A DNA stretch of 64,000 nucleotides from Paraburkholderia fynbosensis (GTDB taxonomy: Bacteria > Pseudomonadota > Gammaproteobacteria > Burkholderiales > Burkholderiaceae): NCBI RefSeq assembly GCF_902859935.1, contig NZ_CADIKI010000003.1, forward strand, positions 372,001-436,000, written 5' to 3'. The translations under genes were made by a program, and so were the position numbers. Position 1 is the first letter of the stretch. Each line of letters opens with the position of its first letter. Of this stretch, positions 58,101 through 64,000 are shown piece after piece. Under the pieces are notes generated by a model, which did not search any database, was not told the origin of the DNA, and saw only the letters and a list, made by a program, of their open reading frames with translations.

Positions 58101-59363
58101 ATGCGTACCCAGGGCGCGGCTTCGAACTCCCCGCCGGGGACCCCGCCCACTGCGCCCCCGGCGCCCGCGGCCGCCACGCCGCCGGCTACGCCGAATCCGG
58201 CCGTCACACAATTCCTGCCGAACCGCTTCGCGCTGCACATCGATACGCTGACGCTGCTCAAGCGCCACTGGGACGACGTGATCGTCGGCGCGTCGCATGC
58301 GGACGGCAAATGGCAGGCGAACATCGCGTCGAACCAGGTGTCCGGCCACGTGTCGTGGCTGCCGGGCGCCACTCGCGGATCGCCGGGCACGCTGCAGGCG
58401 CGCTTTGCGCGCGTCGTGATTCCATCGGTCGAGGACAAGGACCTGCTCGGCCCGGCGATGTCGGCGCCCGCGCAGAACATGCCGTCGATCGATCTGGTGG
58501 TCAACGAGCTGATCGTGCGCGAGCGCAATGTCGGCCGGCTCGAAGTCGACGCGCACAATTTCGAGGAAGACGGCGTGCCCGTCTGGCAGCTCGACAAGCT
58601 CGACATCACGAATCCCGCCGCCACGCTCAGCGCCACCGCGAACTGGCGCACCTCGACGGGACTGGGCGCCGCCGCCGACGAAAGCACGCCGCGCCGCACC
58701 GTGTTCGATTTCAAGCTCGACATCAAGGACGCCGGCGCACTGATCGAACGCTTCGGCCTGCCGCGCACGATCAAGGGCGGCACGGGCTCGCTGTCGGGCA
58801 AGCTGGCATGGCTCGGCGCGCCGGCCGTGATCGACTTTTCGACGCTCAACGGCAATCTGGCGGCGGACTTGCACCATGGCCAGATCCTCAAGATCGACCC
58901 GGGCGTCGCCACGCTGCTGGGCGTGCTCAGCCTGCAAAGCCTCGCGCGTATCGCCACGCTGGATTTCCGCGACGTGATCGGCGAAGGGCTGCCGTTTTCC
59001 AGCGTCACCGCCACCGCGCAGATTCACAACGGCATCGGCCGCACGGACAACTTCACGATGGTGACCGCGCCCGCGCGCGTCGACATGACGGGCACGGTCG
59101 ATCTCGCGCAGAAGTCCCAGGACATGCATCTCCACGTCACGCCGACCGTGAGCGTGGGCGCCGGAGTGATCGCCGCGGCGGTCATCAATCCGTTCTTCGG
59201 GCTGGGCGCGCTGCTGGCTGATCTCGCACTCACCCACTCCGTCTCGCACGTATTCGCGCGCGAATACGCGATCACCGGTTCGTGGTCGAAACCGCACGTC
59301 GAGCGGGTGACGGGCGATCGCGGTAATATGGACGTTCCGGCTTCGACCGTTGAAGCGCACTGA
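55128..59363 (+). CDS. yhdP: YhdP family AsmA-like lipid-transport protein
   Basis: The 1411-residue protein has a cytoplasmic N-terminus of about 25 residues, one membrane helix (LRVVLVIALVLYFIATTLFLGLRYVVL, about residues 27-53) and a very long periplasmic part of repeated beta-rich segments. It ends in an AsmA-type C-terminal region with VINPFFGLGALLADLALTHSVSHVFAREYAITGSW. Size and ending match YhdP, one of the three bridge-like proteins (with TamB and YdbH) that carry phospholipid to the outer membrane. A Pro/Ala-rich insertion lies near residues 1003-1023. Confidence 0.9.
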   Translation: MSERNESAEHHEPGQVGPVSGHDHIVLRRTLRVVLVIALVLYFIATTLFLGLRYVVLPRIDSFRPRIEAVVSEKLRTQFTIGKLAPHWSGFQPGVDVTNVVIRDHEGKPALTIPHATATLSWRSLWQFHPVLSSLIVDQPDVLVSRNADGVLSVAGVPVPTAHSGNDTLSTWLLRQQAIVLRGGVLRWRDAQHTAPELALRDIRIAILNDGYDHRLALQAPAEGQVLHGPIDFRTHFRHAPLSAIGKPINWTGQVYMSTGPVDLPTLARYIDFPIETFAGRIDNAIWGDFAEGRMKTASGKLSGADVALRVRPTQPKLLLPVAHFSWHLDLAQQGDYRLQLTDLRAELGQPPLEDGTPLTRTLQFATLDGRYRTASQQHGQLVSVAGDRVDLGILAEFSRALPLPRRLLNNLVRFNPRGLMANYVIEVERGKPESGEVGGDRHATGAEPIERYRFKGDLQGISVAAQEPPPGLTARNHPRAGIPGIENVWGSVDADENHGTALLDTSNVAITLPGVFDDPRLKLDRLHGRADWTITPRAPGENRPGFAVKVANLSVSNADVAATASASYSNPGHGRGSLDLKADFQRAQVPRITRYLPTSISEKLRIYLGHGLQAGISQGATIEVHGDLTKFPYSRDPDAGIFHIVAPFKGGKFDPSPYPPRNMRNGTPNVWPPLDGIDGVFELKQNVMRFDIARGRYRHVALTGVNGRIDDLGNRGSNLVIQGNGRGPLADMLDYVNDSSLGIMARHQTEKIRAEGPASLALKLTVPRTPKPHIGVEGAVGFLNNRLSVPRVPPLSQLNGRVRFTERTAQFDRLSGQFLGGDVHANGGLRQNGTYALALNGHIAVDAARGLDLHGPAAQVLTRLSGTAPYALNVRGAKGSLPEVTANSDLTGLALDFPAPFAKPAGVPMPLHFAVNPSAAPGEAGVERADLTFGPIVAAYLLRYQPKALPTVVRGAIGVNRPADLPSEGVVAAVDLPAFDADAWRTLVTQMRTQGAASNSPPGTPPTAPPAPAAATPPATPNPAVTQFLPNRFALHIDTLTLLKRHWDDVIVGASHADGKWQANIASNQVSGHVSWLPGATRGSPGTLQARFARVVIPSVEDKDLLGPAMSAPAQNMPSIDLVVNELIVRERNVGRLEVDAHNFEEDGVPVWQLDKLDITNPAATLSATANWRTSTGLGAAADESTPRRTVFDFKLDIKDAGALIERFGLPRTIKGGTGSLSGKLAWLGAPAVIDFSTLNGNLAADLHHGQILKIDPGVATLLGVLSLQSLARIATLDFRDVIGEGLPFSSVTATAQIHNGIGRTDNFTMVTAPARVDMTGTVDLAQKSQDMHLHVTPTVSVGAGVIAAAVINPFFGLGALLADLALTHSVSHVFAREYAITGSWSKPHVERVTGDRGNMDVPASTVEAH

Positions 59364-59501
59364 GTCTTATCCGGCCTCCGGATTGCTTTTTTTGGCCGGC
59401 CAAGCGCCCAGTGCCGCGACGGCGGCCCCAGCCCGCCCTGAACGACGTAAGCGGCGCAGCGGCTCGCGCCGCCGCCTTGCCGGGAGTTTTCCAAAACGCT
59501 C

Positions 59502-60365
59502 ATGAGCGAAACACACGTCCTTCCCCCCTCGTCCACCGCGGCGTCCAGCGGTTCCCCGCCAAGCACCTTCCGGATCGCCGCGCTGCAGATGGTGAGCACG
59601 CCGGATCGCGAACGCAATCTGGCCGAAGCGCAGCGCCTGATCGCCGAAGCCGCCGCCGACGGCGCGCAACTCGTGCTGCTGCCCGAATACTTCTGCTTCA
59701 TGGGCTTCAAGGACACCGACAAGCTGGCGGTACGCGAGCCCTACAAGGACGGCCCGATCCAGCGTTTCCTCGCCGATGCCGCCCGCCGCCACCAGATCTG
59801 GCTGATCGGCGGTACGCTGCCCATCACCGCGCCGGAAGCATCGCGCGTACTGAACACCACGCTGGTGTTCGACCCGCAAGGCAACGAAGCCGCGCGCTAC
59901 GACAAGATTCATCTGTTCAACTTCGAGAAGGGCGAAGAATCGTTCGACGAGGCGCGCACCATCTGCCCCGGCGGCGAGGTCCGCAGCTTCGAGGCGCCGT
60001 TCGGCCGCGTGGGCCTATCGGTCTGCTACGATCTGCGCTTTCCGGAGCTGTACCGGCGCATGGGCGATTGCGCGCTGATCGTGGTGCCATCCGCCTTTAC
60101 CTACACCACCGGGCGCGCACATTGGGAAACGCTGCTGCGCGCCCGGGCGGTCGAAAACCAGTGTTACGTGCTGGCCGCGGCGCAAGGCGGCAAACATGAG
60201 AACGGCCGCCGCACCTGGGGCCACAGCATGCTGATCGACCCATGGGGCGACATCATCGCGGTGCGCGACGAAGGCGCCGGCGTGGTCGCCGGCAATCTCG
60301 AGCGTGCGCGCATCGAAGAAGTGCGGCAGAGCTTGCCCGCCTGGCGTCATCGTGTGCTCAGTTGA
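59502..60365 (+). CDS. nitrilase-superfamily amidase (Nit1-like)
   Basis: The 287-residue carbon-nitrogen hydrolase shows the full catalytic triad: Glu62 (LLPEYF), Lys135 (YDKIHLF) and Cys175 (VCYDLRFPELYR). The sequence around the Cys and the block GRAHWETLLRARAVENQCYVLAAAQGG fit the Nit1/deaminated-glutathione amidase branch, a metabolite-repair enzyme. Omega-amidase activity on a related keto-amide is the alternative. It lies between yhdP and tldD in the same direction, 138 and 82 bases away, a neighbourhood seen in many proteobacteria. Confidence 0.88.
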   Translation: MSETHVLPPSSTAASSGSPPSTFRIAALQMVSTPDRERNLAEAQRLIAEAAADGAQLVLLPEYFCFMGFKDTDKLAVREPYKDGPIQRFLADAARRHQIWLIGGTLPITAPEASRVLNTTLVFDPQGNEAARYDKIHLFNFEKGEESFDEARTICPGGEVRSFEAPFGRVGLSVCYDLRFPELYRRMGDCALIVVPSAFTYTTGRAHWETLLRARAVENQCYVLAAAQGGKHENGRRTWGHSMLIDPWGDIIAVRDEGAGVVAGNLERARIEEVRQSLPAWRHRVLS

Positions 60366-60447
60366 AACGACATTGAAACTGCGGCGCCCATCACTCATAT
60401 GGTGGCTCCGGCGCTAACCGACTCCTATCGAGCAGAACATACTTCGC

Positions 60448-61914
60448 ATGAACATCATCGAACCCGGTATCCGTAATCTCGCCACCGCCAAGGACATCCT
60501 CCTGACGCCCTACGGTCTCGACGAATCCCTGCTCACCCGCACGCTCGCCGAGATCTTCACGCACAAGATCGACTACGCGGACCTGTACTTCCAGTACACG
60601 CGCAGCGAAGCGTGGAGTCTCGAAGAAGGCATCGTGAAGTCGGGCAGCTTCAGCATCGACCAGGGCGTCGGCGTGCGCGCCGTGTCGGGCGACCGCACCG
60701 CTTTCGCGTACTCGGACGACCTGTCGCCCGAAGCGATTCGTCAGGCGGCGCTCGCCACCCGCTCGATTGCCAAGGCGGGTGGCGGCAAGCAGAAGATCAA
60801 GGCAGCTACGTCGCTGACCGGCATCGCCGGACGCGACTTGTACCTGCCGTCCGATCCGCTCCATTCGCTCGACGCGACCGCCAAGGTCAAGCTGCTCGAG
60901 CGCATCGAACAGATGGCGCGCGGCCGCGATTCGCGCATCCAGCAGGTGATGGCGGGCCTCGCCGGCGAATACGACGTGGTGCTGGTCGCGCGCAGCGACG
61001 GCGGCTTCGCGGCTGACATCCGGCCGCTCGTGCGCGTGTCGGTCACGGTGATCGCCGAGCAGAACGGCCGCCGCGAAATCGGCAGCGGCGGCGGCGGCGG
61101 GCGTTTCGATTACGGCTATTTCACCGACGAAGTGCTGTCGCGCTACGTCGACGACGCGGTGCATGCGGCGCTGGTCAACCTCGACGCGCGTCCGGCGCCG
61201 GCCGGCGCGATGACCGTCGTGCTCGGACCGGGCTGGCCCGGCGTGCTGCTGCACGAAGCGATCGGCCACGGCCTCGAGGGCGACTTCAACCGCAAGGGCT
61301 CGTCGGCATTCGCGGGACGTATCGGCGAACAGGTTGCCGCCAAGGGCGTGACCGTGGTCGACGACGGCACGCTGCCGAACCGCCGCGGCTCGCTCAATAT
61401 CGACGACGAAGGCAACCCGACCCAGTGCACGACGCTGATCGAGGACGGCATCCTGAAGGGCTACATCCAGGACACGCTGAACGCGCGGCTGATGAAGATG
61501 CCGGTCACCGGCAACGCGCGCCGCGAATCGTACGCGGCGCTGCCGATGCCGCGCATGACCAACACGTACATGCTCAACGGCGACAAGGACCCGCAGGAAA
61601 TTCTCGCGTCGGTGAAGAACGGCTTGTACGCGGTGAACTTCGGCGGCGGCCAGGTGGACATCACGAACGGCAAGTTCGTGTTCTCGGCCTCTGAGGCGTA
61701 CATGATCGAAAACGGCAAGATCACGTACCCGGTCAAGGGTGCGACGCTGATCGGCAGCGGTCCGGAATCGCTGAAGTACGTCAGCATGATCGGCAACGAC
61801 ATGAAGCTCGATTCGGGCGTCGGCGTGTGCGGCAAGGAAGGCCAGAGCGTGCCGGTGGGCGTCGGTCAGCCGACGCTGCGCATTGACCGGATGACGGTGG
61901 GCGGCACGGCCTGA
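60448..61914 (+). CDS. tldD: metalloprotease TldD
   Basis: The 488-residue protein is the catalytic partner in the TldD/TldE(PmbA) protease, which matures small peptides such as microcin B17 and degrades unfolded ones. The zinc-binding HEAIGH motif (residues 269-274, followed by GLEGD) is present, as is the Gly-rich GSGGGGGRFDYGYF before it. PmbA is not in the window. A hairpin follows the stop codon. Confidence 0.96.
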   Translation: MNIIEPGIRNLATAKDILLTPYGLDESLLTRTLAEIFTHKIDYADLYFQYTRSEAWSLEEGIVKSGSFSIDQGVGVRAVSGDRTAFAYSDDLSPEAIRQAALATRSIAKAGGGKQKIKAATSLTGIAGRDLYLPSDPLHSLDATAKVKLLERIEQMARGRDSRIQQVMAGLAGEYDVVLVARSDGGFAADIRPLVRVSVTVIAEQNGRREIGSGGGGGRFDYGYFTDEVLSRYVDDAVHAALVNLDARPAPAGAMTVVLGPGWPGVLLHEAIGHGLEGDFNRKGSSAFAGRIGEQVAAKGVTVVDDGTLPNRRGSLNIDDEGNPTQCTTLIEDGILKGYIQDTLNARLMKMPVTGNARRESYAALPMPRMTNTYMLNGDKDPQEILASVKNGLYAVNFGGGQVDITNGKFVFSASEAYMIENGKITYPVKGATLIGSGPESLKYVSMIGNDMKLDSGVGVCGKEGQSVPVGVGQPTLRIDRMTVGGTA

Positions 61915-61921
61915 CCCCCGT

Positions 61922-61966
61922 AAAACGCATACTTCGTGCATGCAATGGGCGGAGTATGCGGGTTTT
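61922..61966 (+). terminator. possible terminator after tldD
   Basis: CGCATACT (61926-61933) pairs with AGTATGCG (61953-61960), extended by AAAA and a downstream GGTTTT. The loop is long (19 bases). It lies just upstream of the aroG promoter and would insulate it. Confidence 0.5.
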
Positions 61967-61988
61967 CCGCATTTTTGCGCCCCTATGC

Positions 61989-62017
61989 TTGCCAGCCGAG
62001 CTTGAGCGGGTTATAAA
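61989..62017 (+). promoter_or_regulatory. promoter of the aroG leader
   Basis: TTGCCA (61989-61994), exactly 17 bases, then TATAAA (62012-62017) is a strong sigma-70 promoter. The predicted start is near 62024, about 30 bases before the leader peptide ATG and 307 bases before aroG. Confidence 0.75.
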
Positions 62018-62054
62018 GTCACTCACCCTTTTTGACCAGCGACCTCATTTCGCC

Positions 62055-62123
62055 ATGTCCGCCAAGTTTTACTTTTACTTTTTTTGGTATCTCAGACCGC
62101 TGGCGGATCGAGAGGGGTGTTAG
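62055..62123 (+). CDS. 22-aa aromatic leader peptide of the aroG attenuator
   Basis: ATG 62055 opens a 22-codon frame ending at TAG 62121-62123. Codons 5-12 read Phe-Tyr-Phe-Tyr-Phe-Phe-Trp-Tyr, eight aromatic residues in a row. The frame lies between a strong promoter and a terminator in the aroG leader, which is the layout of a ribosome-mediated attenuator. Upstream of the ATG I see no good ribosome-binding site, the only weak point. The aromatic run will stall ribosomes when charged tRNA-Phe, -Tyr or -Trp is scarce. Confidence 0.75.
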   Translation: MSAKFYFYFFWYLRPLADREGC

Positions 62124-62182
62124 TGCACGCAGGACACCGAGAATTCCCGAAAAACCGCCAGCTAAGCCTGGCGGTTTTTTTT
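62059..62182 (+). promoter_or_regulatory. transcription attenuator of aroG with 1:2, 2:3 and 3:4 pairings
   Basis: Four segments can pair alternately. Segment 1 is CCGCCA (62059-62064, leader codons 2-4) and segment 2 is GCTGGCGG (62099-62106). Segment 3 is CCGCCAGC (62155-62162) and segment 4 is CTGGCGG (62168-62174). 1:2 (6 pairs) leaves 3:4 free to form the terminator. A ribosome held on the aromatic codons 62067-62090 covers segment 1, so 2:3 (8 pairs) forms and the terminator cannot. A ribosome at the leader stop covers segment 2 and restores 3:4. The geometry is that of the trp and his attenuators. Confidence 0.75.
62150..62182 (+). terminator. attenuator terminator upstream of aroG
   Basis: A 12-base-pair stem (AAAAACCGCCAG with CTGGCGGTTTTT) and loop CTAAGC end in a T-run through 62182. 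It lies 148 bases before the aroG start and 26 bases after the leader-peptide stop, too far from tldD to be its normal terminator. Confidence 0.9.
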
Positions 62183-62330
62183 CGCCTCACACATCTGCAA
62201 CCGCAGTTGAAACCGCATCTAGAACTTTGTCGTTGAACATTTTTTGATTGTGGTCCGCTCTGGCATCGCTGCCTCATCACAGCCTTCGTTGCCCGCGCGA
62301 ACACGCTACGAACCGATTCAGGAGAACAAC

Positions 62331-63404
62331 ATGCCCCCGCACAACACCGACGATGTCCGCATTCGCGAATTGAAAGAACTCACACCGCCCGCTCACCTGA
62401 TCCGCGAATTCGCCTGCGACGAAACGGTGTCCGACGTGATCTACAACTCGCGCAACGCGATGCATCGGATTCTGCATGGCATGGAAGACCGGCTGATCGT
62501 GATCATCGGCCCGTGCTCGATTCACGATCCGAAGGCGGCGATGGAATACGCCGGGCGCCTGATCGAGCAGCGCAAGCGGTTCGCCGGTGAACTCGAAATC
62601 GTGATGCGCGTGTACTTTGAGAAGCCGCGCACGACGGTCGGCTGGAAGGGTCTCATCAACGACCCGCATATGGATAACAGCTTCAAGATCAACGACGGCC
62701 TGCGCGCCGCGCGCGAACTGCTATTGCGCATCAACGAACTGGGCCTGCCGGCCGGCACCGAATACCTCGACATGATCAGCCCGCAATACATCGCCGATCT
62801 GATCTCGTGGGGAGCGATCGGCGCGCGCACCACCGAGTCGCAGGTGCATCGCGAACTCGCCTCGGGACTGTCGTGCCCGGTCGGCTTCAAGAACGGCACG
62901 GACGGCAACGTCAAGATCGCGGTCGACGCGATCAAGGCCGCCTCGCAGCCGCACCATTTCCTTTCGGTCACCAAGGGTGGTCACTCGGCGATCGTGTCGA
63001 CGGCCGGCAATGAGGACTGCCACATCATCCTGCGCGGCGGCAAGACGCCGAACTACGATGCGGACAGCGTCAACGCGGCTTGCGCGGACATCGGCAAGGC
63101 CGGTCTCGCAGCACGCCTGATGATCGACGCGAGCCACGCAAACAGTTCGAAGAAGCACGAGAACCAGATTCCGGTGTGCGCGGATATCGGCCGCCAGATT
63201 GCTTCGGGCGACGAACGGATTGTCGGCGTGATGGTGGAGTCGCACCTGGTGGCAGGCCGCCAGGATCTGCAGGAAGGTTGCGCACTGACGTACGGCCAGA
63301 GCATCACCGATGCGTGCATCGGCTGGGACGAAAGCGTCGCCGTGCTCGAAGGTCTCGCCGAAGCGGTCAAGCAACGGCGCGTTGCGCGCGGCAGCGGCAA
63401 CTAA
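62331..63404 (+). CDS. aroG: 3-deoxy-7-phosphoheptulonate (DAHP) synthase, class I
   Basis: The 357-residue enzyme condenses PEP and erythrose 4-phosphate, the first step of aromatic amino-acid synthesis. It is of the E. coli AroF/G/H type: IIGPCSIHDPKAAMEYA, VYFEKPRTTVGWKGLINDPHMDNSF, GAIGARTTESQVHRELASGLSCPVGFKNGTDG, and DASHANSSKKHENQ with metal-binding His. AGGAGA precedes ATG 62331; the longer frame upstream is leader RNA. The feedback specificity (Phe, Tyr or Trp) cannot be read by eye. It is controlled by the attenuator upstream and ends in a strong terminator. Confidence 0.96.
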   Translation: MPPHNTDDVRIRELKELTPPAHLIREFACDETVSDVIYNSRNAMHRILHGMEDRLIVIIGPCSIHDPKAAMEYAGRLIEQRKRFAGELEIVMRVYFEKPRTTVGWKGLINDPHMDNSFKINDGLRAARELLLRINELGLPAGTEYLDMISPQYIADLISWGAIGARTTESQVHRELASGLSCPVGFKNGTDGNVKIAVDAIKAASQPHHFLSVTKGGHSAIVSTAGNEDCHIILRGGKTPNYDADSVNAACADIGKAGLAARLMIDASHANSSKKHENQIPVCADIGRQIASGDERIVGVMVESHLVAGRQDLQEGCALTYGQSITDACIGWDESVAVLEGLAEAVKQRRVARGSGN

Positions 63405-63438
63405 AGCGCTGCCACGCTGCCTTCAGGCAGATCCGTAG

Positions 63439-63470
63439 AAAGCCCGGCTCGTCGAGCCGGGCTTTTTTTT
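63439..63470 (+). terminator. rho-independent terminator of aroG
   Basis: A 12-base-pair stem AAAGCCCGGCTC / GAGCCGGGCTTT with loop GTC is followed by a run of T to 63470. Confidence 0.92.
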
Positions 63471-63542
63471 GGCCGAACGGCCGAATGGTGCTTCATGTGC
63501 CGCCTCTGTACCGTAACAGCTCATCGCCGGGTCGCGGGCGAC

Positions 63543-63578
63543 TTGACCTGCTGGGATGGTACGTATAAAATTTTGTAC
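63543..63578 (+). promoter_or_regulatory. toxin-antitoxin promoter with overlapping palindrome
   Basis: TTGACC (63543-63548) and TATAAA (63564-63569) are separated by a short 15-base spacer. The -10 box lies within GTATAAAATTTTGTAC (63563-63578), a 16-base inverted repeat with one mismatched pair. Repression by the antitoxin at such a site is usual for HigBA-type operons. Confidence 0.5.
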
Positions 63579-63591
63579 AGAAAGGGCGGTT

Positions 63592-63930
63592 ATGGAGAAG
63601 GAAAAAGAAATTCGCTGGTTGGGTTCCAGCTATCGCGATTTACTCGCCTTTCCCGAAGAACCACGTCGTCGAGCGGCATTCCAGCTCGGCAAGATCCAGG
63701 CGGGACTCGACCCGGACGACTGGAAGCCGTTCGACTCGATCGGCGCCGGAACTCGCGAAATCCGCGTCAGGAATCCTGACGGCATTTTTCGCGTGATGTA
63801 CGTGACCAAGTACGTCGAAGCGCTGTATGTGCTGCATTGCTTCCAGAAAAAAGCGCAGAAGCTGGAGCCGCATGACAGGACGATTGCCGAGACGCGATAC
63901 CGCGCCATCATCAACGATAGGAAAACTTAA
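63592..63930 (+). CDS. RelE/HigB-like toxin (Gp49/DUF891 family)
   Basis: From ATG 63592 (AAAGGGCGG before it) the 112-residue product begins MEKEKEIRWLGSSYRDLLAFP. It carries the family core TREIRVRNPDGIFRVMYVTKYVEALYVLHCFQKKAQKLEPHDRTIAETRY, which matches phage Gp49-like, HigB-type mRNA interferases. The conserved Arg, Tyr and KK residues are in place. An antitoxin-like gene starts 3 bases later, giving the toxin-first order of higBA. The frame is open from 63556, but that ATG lies upstream of the -10 box. Confidence 0.85.
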   Translation: MEKEKEIRWLGSSYRDLLAFPEEPRRRAAFQLGKIQAGLDPDDWKPFDSIGAGTREIRVRNPDGIFRVMYVTKYVEALYVLHCFQKKAQKLEPHDRTIAETRYRAIINDRKT

Positions 63931-63933
63931 CAA

Positions 63934-64000
63934 ATGACGATCGACACGAAAATTCGTCACGTGACCCGGCCCGGTGCGAATCTGTTCCTCGAACTGGGCT
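63934..64000 (+). CDS. HigA-like XRE-family antitoxin, 3' end outside the window
   Basis: ATG 63934 starts 3 bases after the toxin stop. The 22 visible residues, including HVTRPGANLFLELG, match the N-terminus of XRE antitoxins that pair with Gp49-like toxins (HVTPxGxNxFxxLG). The DNA-binding helix-turn-helix should lie beyond the window. Confidence 0.7.
   Translation, partial: MTIDTKIRHVTRPGANLFLELG

Noticed and set aside
57405..59360. A 651-codon minus-strand frame opposite yhdP, and similar long shadows opposite gcdH, hmgA and tldD
   Set aside because: High GC makes long antisense frames common. The plus- or minus-strand genes opposite them carry full family motifs.

Overview
The window looks like core chromosome of a beta-proteobacterium of the Burkholderia/Paraburkholderia group. 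The DNA is GC-rich with strong G/C third positions. The order of housekeeping blocks is the one I know from Burkholderiaceae: tolQRAB-pal-cpoB followed by tRNA-Lys, hrcA / nadK-recN, hemH-hslR, grpE-dnaK-dnaJ-pabBC, and hda-pcnB-folK-dgk-panB. Genus is inferred from gene content and order, without any search. I see no insertion sequence, prophage, CRISPR array or rRNA operon. About 61 genes are supported, several with start sites moved from the longest reading frame because of ribosome-binding sites, overlaps or signal peptides.

Layout. 1-4.2 kb: two MFS transporters and an exported PQQ-repeat protein. 4.3-10.3 kb: amino-acid catabolism, with fahA-hmgA (homogentisate pathway), a degenerate EAL-domain gene, and an IclR regulator divergent from glutaryl-CoA dehydrogenase. 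10.4-12.9 kb: a 1-Cys peroxiredoxin and a DUF883/YqjE/DUF3318 envelope-stress trio. 12.9-15.8 kb: five minor type IV pilin genes. 16-19 kb: nrdR, glyA and a short-chain dehydrogenase. 19-24.9 kb: the Tol-Pal cluster and tRNA-Lys. 25-28.5 kb: less conserved membrane proteins, an MscS-type channel and a DedA protein. 28.6-41.3 kb: mutL, miaA, purM, a PerM-type permease, hda, a HAD phosphatase, pcnB, folK, dgk, panB and a pabB-pabC fusion. 41.3-49 kb: the heat-shock block dnaJ, dnaK, grpE, hslR, hemH, hrcA. 49-64 kb: nadK, recN, glnE, yhdP, a nitrilase-family amidase, tldD, aroG, and a HigBA-like toxin-antitoxin pair cut by the window end.

The most interesting signals lie between genes. (1) The 416-base gap before aroG (DAHP synthase) holds a consensus-like promoter, a 22-codon leader peptide with eight consecutive aromatic codons (Phe, Tyr, Trp mixed), and four mutually complementary segments that give a complete 1:2 / 2:3 / 3:4 attenuator ending in a strong terminator. 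It appears to sense the aromatic amino acids jointly at the first step of their synthesis. (2) The glyA leader contains a ZTP/ZMP (pfl-motif) riboswitch just downstream of a good promoter. (3) Near-consensus heat-shock promoters precede both grpE and dnaK separately. (4) purM and the divergent permease share a perfect palindrome that carries a -10 element on each strand. (5) Several genes have a -10 box ending 6-8 bases before the start codon, which suggests leaderless mRNAs. (6) A 49-codon membrane peptide gene lies between grpE and hslR.
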